A DNA stretch of 64,000 nucleotides from Sarcomyxa edulis (lineage: Eukaryota; Basidiomycota; Agaricomycetes; Agaricales; Mycenaceae): the NCBI GenBank assembly GCA_009761415.1, contig QUOL01000020.1, positions 372,001-436,000 of the forward strand, given 5' to 3'. The position numbers and the translations under genes are program-made. The notes under the pieces are model-generated. The model worked only from the letters and a program-made list of their open reading frames with translations, ran no database searches and was not told the origin of the DNA. Shown in pieces: positions 36,342 to 48,226 of this stretch (the stretch's first letter is position 1; every line of letters starts with the position of its first letter).

Positions 36342-39080
36342 TTATCTATCTGTGTATGATGAGTCGCTTTCGTCATAAGGCCTGTAGGTCTCTTCAAATT
36401 CCGGACCTTCAAGTAGAGTTTTCGGGTCCTCTGGTAAAGAATCTGTTGATTCGCCCGTCTTGAAGAAATCTTCGCCGTAGTCGAATACTATTTCTTCTGC
36501 GGGGAGAATGTCCCGAGCTAAGGGACCCGTTAAGTGACCGGATTGCTAGTCTTAGTGGCAGTCTGGACACGTACTAGCAAATATACCGATACGGTGTTCT
36601 CCATTGACGAGTCGGACTAGAATTACATATGTGAGTCAGAGGATACAACGTAGGTAAAATTGAAGCGGATACCGTTAGCTACACAGTTTGCCTTTTCGTG
36701 GTCGTGATTGATGAAACGAGCCTCGTTCCCGACATACGTGCCGTCGATTGACATGGTAGGGTTGAGATCGAAGAGATAATTTCTTTGTCGATGTTGCGCA
36801 ACCCCACTGTTCGGATTGAATTTCTGGTATCCAAGTCAACAAGTCAGGGAGAAGTGGACGTACTCGCGGGACTTAGTGGTAGGCTCGTATATCAATTCAC
36901 CGATGTATTCTGCAAATAGCTAGTAGTAAGCATCGGCTTTTATTTGAAAGATGGAAGAGGGATTTACCAGTGATCAGATCACCGCATTGGACTGATTCAG
37001 CCGTGTAGAGACTTAGTCCGTACCGGCCTTCTCGGACTTCAGTTTTCTGTTATCGAATGAATATCAGACATCGAGAACGCGCGCCGAGAAGCAGGCGGCC
37101 AACCTTTCGACGGCCTTGTTGGATTGAAGAGTTTCGACAAATGTCAGCCTCAATATCTGTGGCGCACATCAGAAATGTTCATAAGTAAATAGAGTTGACA
37201 TCTCACTTCTAGGAGACATAGACGTCAGTCAGGGATATATATTCGCGATAATGATGAAAAATCCTTACTTGGCTTCGCAGTCACACAATTCTGGATCACA
37301 TTCTCGGCGGGCGAGGAAACAAGGACAATTCTCGGTACGACAAGCCTTGAGAAGCGAGCCTTTCTTTCTACGACAGGTGCATCTACGCCACCGTCTAGTG
37401 CCTATGAATGGAAAAAAAGACGAGCATCGGCTTCGAGAGTGAAAGACTAGGGGCAGCATATCGTACATTCATTACTGCAGCGGCAGGAGAATTGACAACC
37501 CGCGCCGTTGAGTAAACAGACACAGTTAGAGCCTGTAGTGCATGGGCCTTCGTGGTGACATGGCTCGTTTGGAGTGAAGGTTGTGCTGTCGACCTCTGTA
37601 AGACCTAGTTGTTCAATGAAATAGTGATAGTCATTGAAAGACGAGCTTCACCTCTCTTGTTCGATCGGAGAGCTTTCTTGGGGGGTGGCAGTGTGGCCAC
37701 TCGTTTATACTTGCGCGGATCAGGAAACATTTCTAGGCGTCGGAGGTATACCTGTGTGATGATGGGAGTCAAAATCAAGTTGATCAGGATCGAGAATCAT
37801 AGATGAGTTGAATGTACTTCGTTACAAGGTTTTCTGCATATCACAGATACGCCACACGGTAGAAGGTCAGGCGTTAAGTCGAGAACGAGACGAAACATTT
37901 CTTCGTCGTGTTTGTCCCATGTGGTCTTATAGGTCACCTGGAAGAGGACATATCAAACGCGATATATTATCACATTGACGAGGGATTTACGAGGTGTGTC
38001 TTGTCTTTATAGTGGCGAAAACAATCCGCGCCACAGGGAGCACCTGTCTCTTTGATCAGTTGGCTGTTGGATATTAACGGGGTTTTCTTATTGGGGAGAG
38101 GAAATGGCTCTACTGAGTGGTGAAGAGGTGGATGAGATTCATTTCGACGGTGTGGAAGATAACATGTTGTCGTACAATGTACAGTGCAGCACCCGACAAC
38201 GCAATTCAGATTAGTGCAAAATATACTCTGCAGACATTCTAAGTTGGATCGAGGAGTCGGAGGTGGTCTGGGAGGAGAACTAGGCAGCGGGGGAAGCGAA
38301 GTCTGAAGTCCAGGCCATTTGAGCTCTCTATTCCCGATGTTGGTGTGAGCATAGTATGGTGATTGGAGCAAATGGGTCGGTTTACCGATGGCTTATAGTG
38401 CGTAGAAGTCCGATATGACCTGGACGGCTCAGAAGGTCTAGAGGGAGCACCTGTGTTTCATCGATGTCCGCTAATGATATTCGATGCGTATGATACAAAC
38501 GACGTGCGGCCTCCGCCACAATCAGTTCGACTCTCGGGGTGCGAAAATAGTGAGACTGAAATAAAAATACATCAAAAAAACAAAACTCACTGTCAGGGTC
38601 AAAGTCATTGTATCTTTGCCACTCGAGGTCATCATATTCGTCCATATGGTCGGTGTGGTTGAAAGTCGGATCATCCGCGAATGGGAGAAATGGCATGAAG
38701 TCGGAGTCATCGCCATGACAGATACTCCGATTGCAAGGAGGACATGATTCATATGGAGGACACGGTCGAATAATGCCAGGATCTAGTGTAATGATAATTG
38801 GCTGCGAGGTCGTGCTTGTTGGAGAATCCACGGAATCTGCATAGTCCAAAATGTCGAGGGCAAATTTTCCATACTGCGAATTGTTGCCTTCAGGGATGGT
38901 TTCGTTCAAACGAGTAAGGTGCCGTAAGGAGTGGTTCGTTGTGGCCCGATTGCAAGACACAGACGCGATTTCTTGTTGATAGTCCTCCCTGGAGTAAAAT
39001 TCATCCCACACATCGGCGAAGACAGATTCAACGAGTGTTTGAGTATGTTCAAAGATAGTTTCGCTCCCAGGACGACTCAT
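36342..39080 (-). CDS. EZH2: Enhancer-of-zeste-like histone H3K27 methyltransferase (KMT6/EZH2)
   Basis: The 13-exon model is 38386-39080, 37991-38327, 37818-37937, 37652-37751, 37467-37595, 37269-37401, 37207-37208, 37104-37156, 36968-37046, 36860-36909, 36673-36823, 36575-36616 and 36342-36517. It closes at 688 aa. The cysteine-rich CXC domain is clear (PCHHEGPC-GSNC; CRCSNEC; CRTENCPCFLARRECDPELC). The SET domain follows: EGRYGLSLY, ITEYIGELIYEP, RFINHDHEKANC (the S-adenosylmethionine/NH motif) and VFDYGEDFF (catalytic Tyr). This is the catalytic subunit of PRC2, which trimethylates H3K27 for facultative heterochromatin. The only phase-consistent model that keeps all zinc ligands uses a 2-nt exon (AA, 37207-37208). 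The true ATG is at 39080; the longer frame upstream begins with TTG. Confidence 0.93.
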
Positions 39081-39254
39081 TCCGCGTAGAAAAGACTTGA
39101 GGATAAAATCAGAATTCAACCAACCCGGTCACGGTCTGTCACGTTGACATTCATTTTTGAGCGGAGTTACAATCTGGTCAAGACTGATTTGATATTTCTC
39201 CGAGTCGTTCAGGTTCACCACTCTCCTCTTTCACACCTTTTTTCTATCCATTCG
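39081..39254. promoter_or_regulatory. Short bidirectional promoter, EZH2 / BRR2
   Basis: Only 174 bases lie between the divergent start codons of the H3K27 methyltransferase and BRR2. Pyrimidine-rich runs just before 39255 fit a start-proximal leader. No TATA box is seen. Confidence 0.6.
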
Positions 39255-42200
39255 ATGGCCGGTCGAGGTGGAAAACCAGATTTATCTGGGTATAACTATG
39301 GCGCTATCTCTTCTCTCGTCTTGACTGCCGATCGGTCAGCTCTCCCGAGACGAGACAAGGAACCCGATGGCGCGCCAACATCTCTTGCTGGACGTATCGA
39401 CCCACGAGAAATGGGCTCTCGAGTAGTCCGGGAAGCTCCAAAAGACCTTGACAAGAAGAAGAAGAAGCTCACGGAACGTCAAGAGGCTTCGGAAACGCAG
39501 CTCGCGAAGCGCAAAACCGAATCTGCTGGCTTTGGATATACCGACATTATCGAGGCAACTCAGGACGTTGAAGGTCTTACGTATCGTCCACGGACAGCAG
39601 AGACCCGGGAAGTCTACGAACTAATTCTCTCTTCGGTTCACCAGTCTCTTGGTGATCAAGCTCAAGACATTGTTCGCAGTGCAGCCGATACAGTACTAGA
39701 GACTCTCAAAAACGACTCGATCAAGGATTTCGACAAAAAGAAAGAAATTGAAGAGGTCTTGGGACCCGTCTCTAGCGAACAGTTCTCCCAATTCGTCAAC
39801 CTGTCCAAGAAGATCACTGATTACGGCGCGGAAGACGAGACGATGGTCGACCCAGACATGGAGCGAAAAGATGCAGAAATCGACGACGAGGTTGGTGTGG
39901 CTGTTGTGTTTGATGAGGAAGAGCAGGAAGAGGAAGAGGAAGAAGGTTTTGAGATTCGTGACGATTCTGACGAGGAAGAAGAGGCTCCGGAAGGGGCGGA
40001 ATGGGGTGGACCGGACGACGGTGGGCAGGATGGAGACGAAGAACTAGTCATTGGAGGAGAATCTAGAAGTAGAGGGACAGTAAAGGCCGACAAGGACATC
40101 GTCTCTCCTCATTCCATCGACGGTTTCTGGGTCCAGCGACAGATCTCAGAAGTATACCCCGACCCCGTCACGGCTGCCGACAAAGCCGCCTCCGTTCTCT
40201 CCATCCTTGGCTCGGAATCCAGTCTTCGTGACTGTGAGAATCAACTTATGGAACTTTTCGAATATCAGAGCTATCACATCACCACCAAGTTCCTGAAAAA
40301 CCGCGACGTTATCGTTTGGTGTACAAAACTGATGCGTAGCGATGCGGACGAGCGCGTCAACGTAGAAGTCGCCATGCGAGAGAAGGGAGTTGGCTGGATC
40401 TTGCGTGAACTAGCTGGAGATCGTCAAGCGAAGGCTCGCCCCGATGCCATGGACGTTGATGTCAAACCCGAGGTCCCCAAGACGGCCACCCTCGCGCCTG
40501 GATCAACAGTACAGCCCAAGCGCACCGTCGACCTTGAAAGCATGGCATTTAGTCAGGGTGGCCATTTGATGTCGAACAAGAAGTGCAAGCTTCCCGATGG
40601 CTCGTTTAAGCGTGCACGAAAAGGTTACGAGGAAATTCACGTCCCTGCGCCGAAGCAAAAGCCAATGGTCGACGGGGAACTTGTTCCAATGACCGATTTG
40701 CCTCTGTGGGCTCGAGACGCTTTTACGGTACCAAAACTGAATCGGGTTCAGAGCAAACTTTACCCTATAGCTTTTGGTACGGACGAGCCCATCCTTCTAT
40801 GTGCACCTACTGGTGCTGGAAAGGTATGTCTTGTTGTTTTATTCTGAGTATAATATGAATCTTATTCTAACCACATTTTTGTCTAGACGAATGTCGCTCT
40901 GCTCGCCATTCTTCACGAGATGTCCAAGTACCGAGACGAAGCAACTGGAGCTTTTGACCTCGATTCGTTCAAAATCATCTATGTTGCTCCAATGAAGGCC
41001 CTTGTCCAAGAGATGGTCGGCAATTTCACCGCACGCCTCAGCAAAGCGTACGGGATCAAAGTCGGCGAGCTAACGGGTGATTCGCAAATGACCAAGCAGC
41101 AAATTGCCGAAACTCAGATCATCGTCACGACCCCAGAGAAATGGGACGTTATTACGAGGAAAAGCACTGACACGAGTTACACGAATCTGGTCCGCCTCAT
41201 CATCATTGACGAAATCCATCTTCTACACGACGAACGTGGACCTGTCATCGAAAGTATCGTAGCGAGAACTATTAGACGGATGGAACAGACCGGAGAATAT
41301 GTGCGTTTGGTTGGACTGTCTGCGACGCTTCCCAATTATCAAGACGTCGCGACATTCTTGCGGGTAGACGAAAACAAGGGCTTATTCTATTTCGACGCGT
41401 CGTATCGACCCTGTGGATTACAACAGCAATTTGTCGGTGTCACAGAGAAGAAGGCTATCAAACGTTATCAAGTCATGAACGAAGTCTGTTACGAGAAGGT
41501 CCTCGACCAAGCGGGCAAGAACCAAACGTTGGTGTTCGTGCACTCGAGAAAGGAAACGGCGAAGACCGCGAAATTCTTGAGGGATATGGCGATTGAGAAG
41601 GAAACGATCACACAGTTCGTGAAACCTGATGGAGCAGTGAGAGAAATCTTGACAGAGGAGGCCAACAACGTGAAGGACGGAAACCTGAAGGATTTGCTTC
41701 CATTTGGGTTCGCTGTCCATCATGCTGGTATGACGAGGGAGGACCGTGGTCTAGTCGAAGAATTATTCGCAGACGGATCTGTTCAGGTTCTGGTGTGCAC
41801 TGCGACCCTTGCCTGGGGTGTCAATTTGCCCGCGCATACTGTCATTATCAAGGGCACACAGATATACAATCCAGAGAAAGGCCGATGGGTGGAACTGTCA
41901 TCACAGGATGTCTTACAGATGCTCGGTAGGGCTGGACGACCTCAGTACGACACTTACGGAGAAGGTATCATCATCACGAATCATTCTGAGCTCCAGTATT
42001 ACTTGAGCTTGTTGAATCAACAACTCCCGATCGAATCCCAGTTTGTCTCGAAATTGGCAGATAATCTCAACGCAGAAATCGTTCTTGGGACAATCCGGAA
42101 CCGTGATGAAGCTGTACAATGGCTCGGGTATACATACTTGTAAGTTCTTATATTTCTGTCTGGATCAATATTGACAATGTTTTCGATGGATTAGGTACGT

Positions 42201-45200
42201 TCGTATGCTCAAGACTCCAGCTTTGTATGGTATTGGTGTCGATTATCAAGAAGACGACCAGGGTCTGATCCAAAAACGTGCCGATATCGCTCACTCAGCT
42301 GCTGTTATGCTGGAGAAATGCAGCCTTCTCAAATATGAGCGATCAACCGGTAGATTTCAAAGTACGGAACTTGGACGGATTGCATCACATTACTACGTCA
42401 CATACAATTCTATGGCGACCTACAACCAGCATTTGAAACCAACGATGACGACTCTTGAGCTGTTCCGAGTGTTCGCGTTATCAAACGAGTTCAAACTACT
42501 TCCTGTACGTTTTCGTTTCACCAACATCTAAGTATTTGTCTCTGATCCTCGTAATCTTTTTTCAGGTCCGACAAGAGGCAAGTCTTCTGTTCTAAATCAG
42601 CATCGTACTAGATGTTAATTTTCGATATAGGAAAAACTCGAACTTGCCAAACTACTCGAACGAGTTCCAATCCCTGTCAAGGAAAGCGTCGAAGAACCTG
42701 CTGCTAAGATCAATGTTTTACTGCAGGCGTATATATCTCAGCTCAAATTGGACGGTACGTTTACTAGTCTCAAGATGGAATGACGTGATTGCTCACAATA
42801 TTGTAGGGTTTGCTCTTGTGGCCGATATGGTCTTCGTCCAACAGTCTGCCGGCCGGTAAGCTTATGGTCTCCATGCATTCGCGAAACGAACCTGACTTTG
42901 TCTTTTTTTCAAGAATTCTTCGCGCTATGTTTGAGATTTGCTTGAAGCGAGGATGGGCCGTTCCCGCTAAGGCGGCCCTCGATCTCTGCAAGATGGTCGA
43001 GAAGCGAATGTAAGTCTGTTTTGTTGGGCCCAAGGTCAAAAAAGTCTGACTTCCATAACACAGGTGGGGTTCCATGACACCTCTACGTCAGTTCAAAGGT
43101 GTGCCGTCGGAGGTCATCAGAAAGGCGGAGGGTAAACAATTCGTAAGGCGTCCTTTATTCTGATTGTTATCTATTTCTGATCGCGGTCGCCATTTAGCCT
43201 TGGTACCGTTACTTTGACTTGGTGGGTCTTGACTGACACGTCACAACCTCGTTATGGTTTGCTAACATTGTTCACAGAGCCCTCCTGAGATCGGTGAACT
43301 TATTGGAATCCCCAATGCTGGAAGACTCGTACATCGTTTGGTCCATAGCTTCCCGAAACTACAGTAAGCAGTCTTATCTTTACGACGTGATGACAGCACA
43401 CTCATATTATCATAGGCTCCAGGCGCAGGTCCAACCTATTACGCGTTCCCTCCTCCGCATCGATCTGTCAATTATTCCAGATTTCCGCTGGGATGAGAAG
43501 ATCCATGGCACTGCAGAGACATTCCTCATCATGGTGGAGGATGTCGACGGCGAGATCATCCTCTTCCACGATTCATTCATCCTTCGTCAACGTTACGCTG
43601 AAGACGAACACAACGTGACTCTGACAGTGCCTATGTTCGAACCTGTGCCACCGAACTATTACATATCCATCATCTCTGATCGATGGCTGCATGCGGAAAC
43701 ACGTCTACCCATCTCTTTCAAACATCTGATTCTTCCCGAAAAATTCCCTGCCCCAACACCACTTCTTGACTTGCAATCGCTACCTCTCACTGCTCTTCAC
43801 AACGCCGAATTCGAGAAGATCTATTCGTCGACCATCCAGACCTTCAACAAGATTCAAACACAAGTCTTCCAAGCCCTCTATACCTCAGACGAGAATGTCT
43901 TCATCGGCGCACCTACTGGAAGCGGTAAAACAATTTGTGCAGAATTCGCCCTTCTGCGACTTTGGAGTAAACGTGAACAACCACGAGCTGTTTGCATCGA
44001 GCCATATCAAGAAATGGTTGATCAACGGGTGGCCGAATGGCGGCAGAAGTTCAGCAAGCTGCAAGGCGGGAAAGAGATCGTGAGCTTGACGGGAGAGGCT
44101 AGTGCGGATTTGCGGCTGCTTGAGAAAGGCGATGTCATCGTCTGTACGCCTACACAGGTTGGCTCAATTTTTGCATTTTTTGTTTCTCTCATAGCTGACT
44201 TTTTCCGTTCAGTGGGATGTGCTTTCACGGCGATGGCGTCAACGGAAAAACGTTCAGAACATCGGTTTACTGATTGCAGATGAGATCCAATTAGTAGGCG
44301 GGGAAGTTGGCCCAACCTACGAGGTCGTTATATCGCGTACAAGATATGTGTCCGCGCAGACAGAGATCAAGACTCGTATCGTAGCTTGCGGTGTTTCGCT
44401 AGCCAATGCGCGAGACCTTGGCGAATGGATGGGAGCTCCCTCGCATGCTATCTTCAACTTCTCACCTAGGTAAGACCTACCAGTTCGCATCTTATATACC
44501 CTTTTTGCTTATTGTAATGCATAGTGCTCGACCTCTAGACATGGATATCCATCTTCAATCATTCACCATCCCTCATTTCCCTTCGTTGATGATCGCTATG
44601 TCCAAACCGGCATATCTAGCAATCGTCGAGTATTCGCCCACGAAACCCGTGATCATCTTTGTCCCATCGCGTAGACAGTGCCGTCTGACTGTCGACGATA
44701 TCCTTACTCACTGTGGCGCTGACGACAAGCCCGACCGTTTCCTCAATATCGAAGAAGCGGATCTCCAGCCTCATCTTGACCATATCAGTGACCGCACACT
44801 TGCGGAGACTCTCAAGCACGGAATTGGTTACTACCACGAGGCACTGGACAAACAAGACAAGCGAATCGTCGAGCGTCTGTTTGAGTCGGGGGCCATCCAG
44901 GTTCTTATTGCATCAAAGGTAAGCGTCTTTATATGGGGAGTTGGTGAATTCCTCACTCACCACAATGTTACCAGGATACCGCTTGGAGTATACCTGTCGC
45001 CAGCTATATGGTGATCATTATGGGCGTCCAATTCTACGAAGGCAAAGAGCATCGTTATATCGATTATCCAGTGATGGATGTCTTGCAGATGATGGGTCGT
45101 GCCTGTAGACCAAAGGAGGACGAACGCAGCAGATGCGTCCTTATGTGCCAGCAGACTCGCAAAGACTTCTACAAGAAGTTCCTCGCAGAGGGTCTCCCAA

Positions 45201-46752
45201 TCGAGTCGCATTTGCCTACGCATCTGCTACACGATTATTTCCTTGCAGAAATTGCCGTTAAGACCATCGAAAACAAACAGGACGCAATGGTAAGCCTTTT
45301 TTCCAATAATTACAAGATGAGTTTCGTTGACAGGTCTTTCGTATAGGATATCCTCACATGGACCTATTTCTACCGGCGCATGACGCAAAATCCGAATTAC
45401 TACAATCTCCACAATGTCAGCCATCAACATCTCTCTGACCATCTGTCAGAACTGGTAGAAAACACTTTGAGCGATCTCGTTAACTCGAAATGTATCGCTA
45501 TTGGTATGTGCTTATCTCTATCTCTGTCATCTTACAAATCTGACTTCTCGCTGCAGAGGATGAAATGGACGTGTCTGCCTTGAATTTGGGTATGATCGCG
45601 GCGTACTACAACATTTCTTGTAAGTGATGCAGTCGTTATTTGCTGCTCTTTCTCTTACGCCTTCCCTGCGTAGATGTCACTGTAGAGGTGTATACTTTGT
45701 CGCTGAAGGAACGCACCAAGCTCAAGGGTATTCTCGAGGTCGTATCATCGTCAGCCGAATTCGAAACGATTCCTATCCGCCGCCACGAAGACACTCTTTT
45801 ACGACGCATCTACGATCGTGTACCAGTCAAACTGGATACGGTCGACTTCGAAGCACCGCATTTCAAGACGTTCCTTCTTCTGCAGGCTCACTTCTCGAGA
45901 TTACAATTGCCTCCGGATTTGGCTGCCGATCAGGTTCTCGTTCTCGAAAAAGTCATGAACCTACTGTCGGCATGTGTTGACGTCATGTCGTCCAATGCAT
46001 GGCTGAACGCTCTGGGTGCCATGGACTTGTCGCAGATGTGTGTGCAAGCTATGTGGGAAACTGATTCTCCTTTGAAACAGATACCACATTTCGAACCTGA
46101 AGTAAGATACATTCCTTGATCTACTTACATCTTAACTAATTCATACTCTCTCTAGGTCGTTCAACGTTGCAAAGAGGCCGGTATCGAATCGGTGTACGAC
46201 ATCATGGAGATGGAGGATGACAAGAGAACTTCGTTACTTCAAATGGATGCGCGACAAATGTACGTCTTCTATCCTCTGTAATGCTTCAGGCCACTAACTT
46301 CCTACTATAGGAGAGATGTTGCGACCTTCGTTAACTCATACCCAACCTTGGACGTCTCGCAAGAGCTCGTCAAAGGGGAATACACGGCTGGCGCTCCTAT
46401 CATCCTCCAAGTTACGCTGGCTCGTGACGTCGACGAAGAAGACGAATCCGGTGACCAAACAGTGGTGGCACCTTTCTATCCATCGAAGAAAATGGCCAAT
46501 TGGTGGCTTGTGGTTGGCGAGCCGACTACGCGCCAACTCCTCGTCATCAAGAGAGTCACGGTGACAAAAAGTTTAGCCGTCAAGCTAGAGTTCACTCTTC
46601 CGAAGGGCACCCATTCGCTGAAACTATATGTCATTTGCGATTCGTATGTTGGTGCAGATCACGATATAGGTTTGGATCCCATCGATGTAGCGGAAGGCGA
46701 GGATAGTGACAGCGACGAAGATATGGAGAGCGGGGATGAGATGGAGGAGTAG
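39255..46752 (+). CDS. BRR2: U5 snRNP helicase BRR2 (SNRNP200)
   Basis: The 19 exons are 39255-40823, 40887-42139, 42195-42504, 42566-42577, 42631-42754, 42807-42855, 42914-43009, 43064-43142, 43198-43221, 43278-43363, 43416-44157, 44213-44469, 44525-44918, 44975-45289, 45347-45503, 45557-45619, 45674-46101, 46156-46259 and 46311-46752. They give 2,167 aa with closed phases, matching yeast and human Brr2 in size. It has an acidic N-terminal regulatory region and two Ski2-like cassettes. Cassette 1 has APTGAGKT (~residue 520) and DEIH (~631) with a Sec63 domain. Cassette 2 has APTGSGKT (~1367), a degenerate DEIQ, and a second Sec63 domain with an acidic tail. It unwinds U4/U6 snRNA to activate the spliceosome. 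Exon 4 is 12 nt, and the intron after it starts with GC. Confidence 0.97.
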
Positions 46753-47097
46753 ATGTCATTTGCTACGTTATTTGTTGTACTGCACGTTGCTTTCTAAAAA
46801 TGTATCATCAGTTTTTTTGTTCAATACGATTATCGTGCCTACATCATCTTCCCCGGTCCCCTCGAAGGCCTCGTAATCACCTTACTTGATAAGGTCCCCC
46901 AACCTGGAAAGTCCAACATCCCCCTTATTTTTTGCACTGCCACTCCACTGCGTCCTATACCCTCGTAAGTCGCCCGAGATCCCCGTTGAACACCTGTGCC
47001 TTTGAGCGTGGTTATGTTTGTTCTGAATCTTCGGCGAATCCCCTTTTCAAGCAATTGAGTACGTGACAGGACTGGTTTTGAGTCATTTTCAGGGATA
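46753..47097. other. Intergenic region after BRR2
   Basis: This holds the BRR2 3' UTR and the doubtful minus-strand open frame 46839-47054. The right boundary is the left end of the inverted-repeat element. Nothing else is recognised. Confidence 0.5.
46839..47054 (-). CDS. Orphan open frame abutting a transposable element
   Basis: A 71-codon frame (open further upstream to the edge of the inverted-repeat element) begins without an ATG and reads like a basic, Gly-rich protein end (GIRRRFRTNITTLKGTGVQR; AVQKIRGMLDFPGWG). It stops inside the element's terminal repeat on the upstream side, where a TAG lies in frame. It may be the 3' remnant of a gene cut by the insertion, or chance. No family recognised. 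Confidence 0.2.
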   Translation of the reverse strand: MLEKGIRRRFRTNITTLKGTGVQRGSRATYEGIGRSGVAVQKIRGMLDFPGWGTLSSKVITRPSRGPGKMM

Positions 47098-47796
47098 CTG
47101 TACTATTTCGACCGTAGGTTCGGTCACAGGTCACGGGGGTACCTGAACTGAACCTATATGTATACCTGTCGCGGTCACAGAAGACAAATGAACTTGTTCA
47201 AAAAGAAGATCAAAAAGACCGCAAAACGAATTTTTTTCTCGCAAATCCGGTTCGCTCTCCTAGTCTACGCTACATAGGATGTAAACGAAGTACGGAAGAT
47301 AGAAATTGAGCCAGAAATCAATGCATCTCCCATTCCGAGCCATATTTCTTCCATACAGTCTTAGTGCGACGTCCACGGCCCAACGATTCAACCACCCTTG
47401 TCAAATTGCAAACTTTCACCCACTCCCTGCCTGGCAAGACTACCGTCATCTTCGACGATGAAGCTAGCATCTGGGAGAGTGACTTCGGAGCCATCGGACA
47501 TCAAGTGCTCGGAACATCACTTCCGTCGTCGAGTAGGCTCGAATCCACTGTCAAAAAAAAAAAAGAGGCCGATTTGACGTAGTTTGACTCAGGAAGAATG
47601 GTTACGAGTCTAGTCGTCGAGTTCGTTCTCCTCAGAGTAGTACTCTTCGGTGCTGCCAGCTCAAACCTGACTGAACTTGAGTGAATCGAACCTATTTGTT
47701 GAGGGTCACTGGTCACAGGCATATCTGAACTGGATTGAACTTGAACCTAGCAGGTCACAGGTCACACCCGGTGAACCTACGGTCGAAATAGTACAG
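47098..47796. mobile_element. Non-autonomous TIR element (MITE-like), TA target site
   Basis: The two ends are perfect inverted repeats over at least 24 bases. The left end reads CTGTACTATTTCGACCG and continues GTAGGTTC; the right end is its reverse complement, ending at 47796. Each end is flanked by TA (47096-47097 and 47797-47798), as for Tc1/mariner-type insertions. Inside, GGTCACAGGTCAC occurs near both ends (47122-47134 and 47753-47765), with further GGTCAC half sites, like subterminal transposase-binding repeats. The roughly 700-base interior has no transposase-like frame, so the element is non-autonomous. Confidence 0.75.
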
Positions 47797-48226
47797 TACT
47801 CGGTGACTCTGGAAAACCTCATAAGCATTGAGATACTGTCCATGCATGCACTCTGTTTCTACAACACGAGCGAAGACAAGGTGAGGAATATCTGGAACTA
47901 ATTGCGTCACGCTGCTGTGACTGCTGTTACTCTTGTTAGTCGAGGGTATGCAAAGGGTATGCCAAGTAAGGTTTTGGGCGACGCTTGCGCCGGCACCTAG
48001 TAAATAATCTGTGTCGTCTCATAATAGTGGATTTGAATTTTGGGCCTACCTGAGTCCTGAGTCCTGAGTGTGACGTCTAAAGTCACTCATCTCCTGTGTC
48101 GAGACTTGGTCGAGACACTCACTTTTGAGTTGGCTAGGCACTCCTCGACACTCCTCGACACTCCTCGATCACGACATTCAATATGAGTACTAAATATGAG
48201 TATTTTCCCTTCCCACAGTGCACTCT
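47797..48226. other. Gene-poor stretch with small tandem repeats
   Basis: Between the inverted-repeat element and the fumarate reductase start there are GTCCTGA repeats near 48051-48066 and three tandem copies of a 10-base CACTCCTCGA unit at 48139-48168. No gene is seen; the fumarate reductase promoter should be here. Confidence 0.5.
48139..48168. repeat. 10-bp tandem repeat, three copies
   Basis: The unit CACTCCTCGA is repeated three times without mismatch, about 60-90 bases upstream of the fumarate reductase start. It could be a regulatory repeat or simple slippage. Confidence 0.8.

Noticed and set aside
47364..47582. 72-codon frame inside the inverted-repeat element as a transposase remnant
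   Set aside because: It is too short and has no DDE/DDD-like residues or helix-turn-helix pattern.
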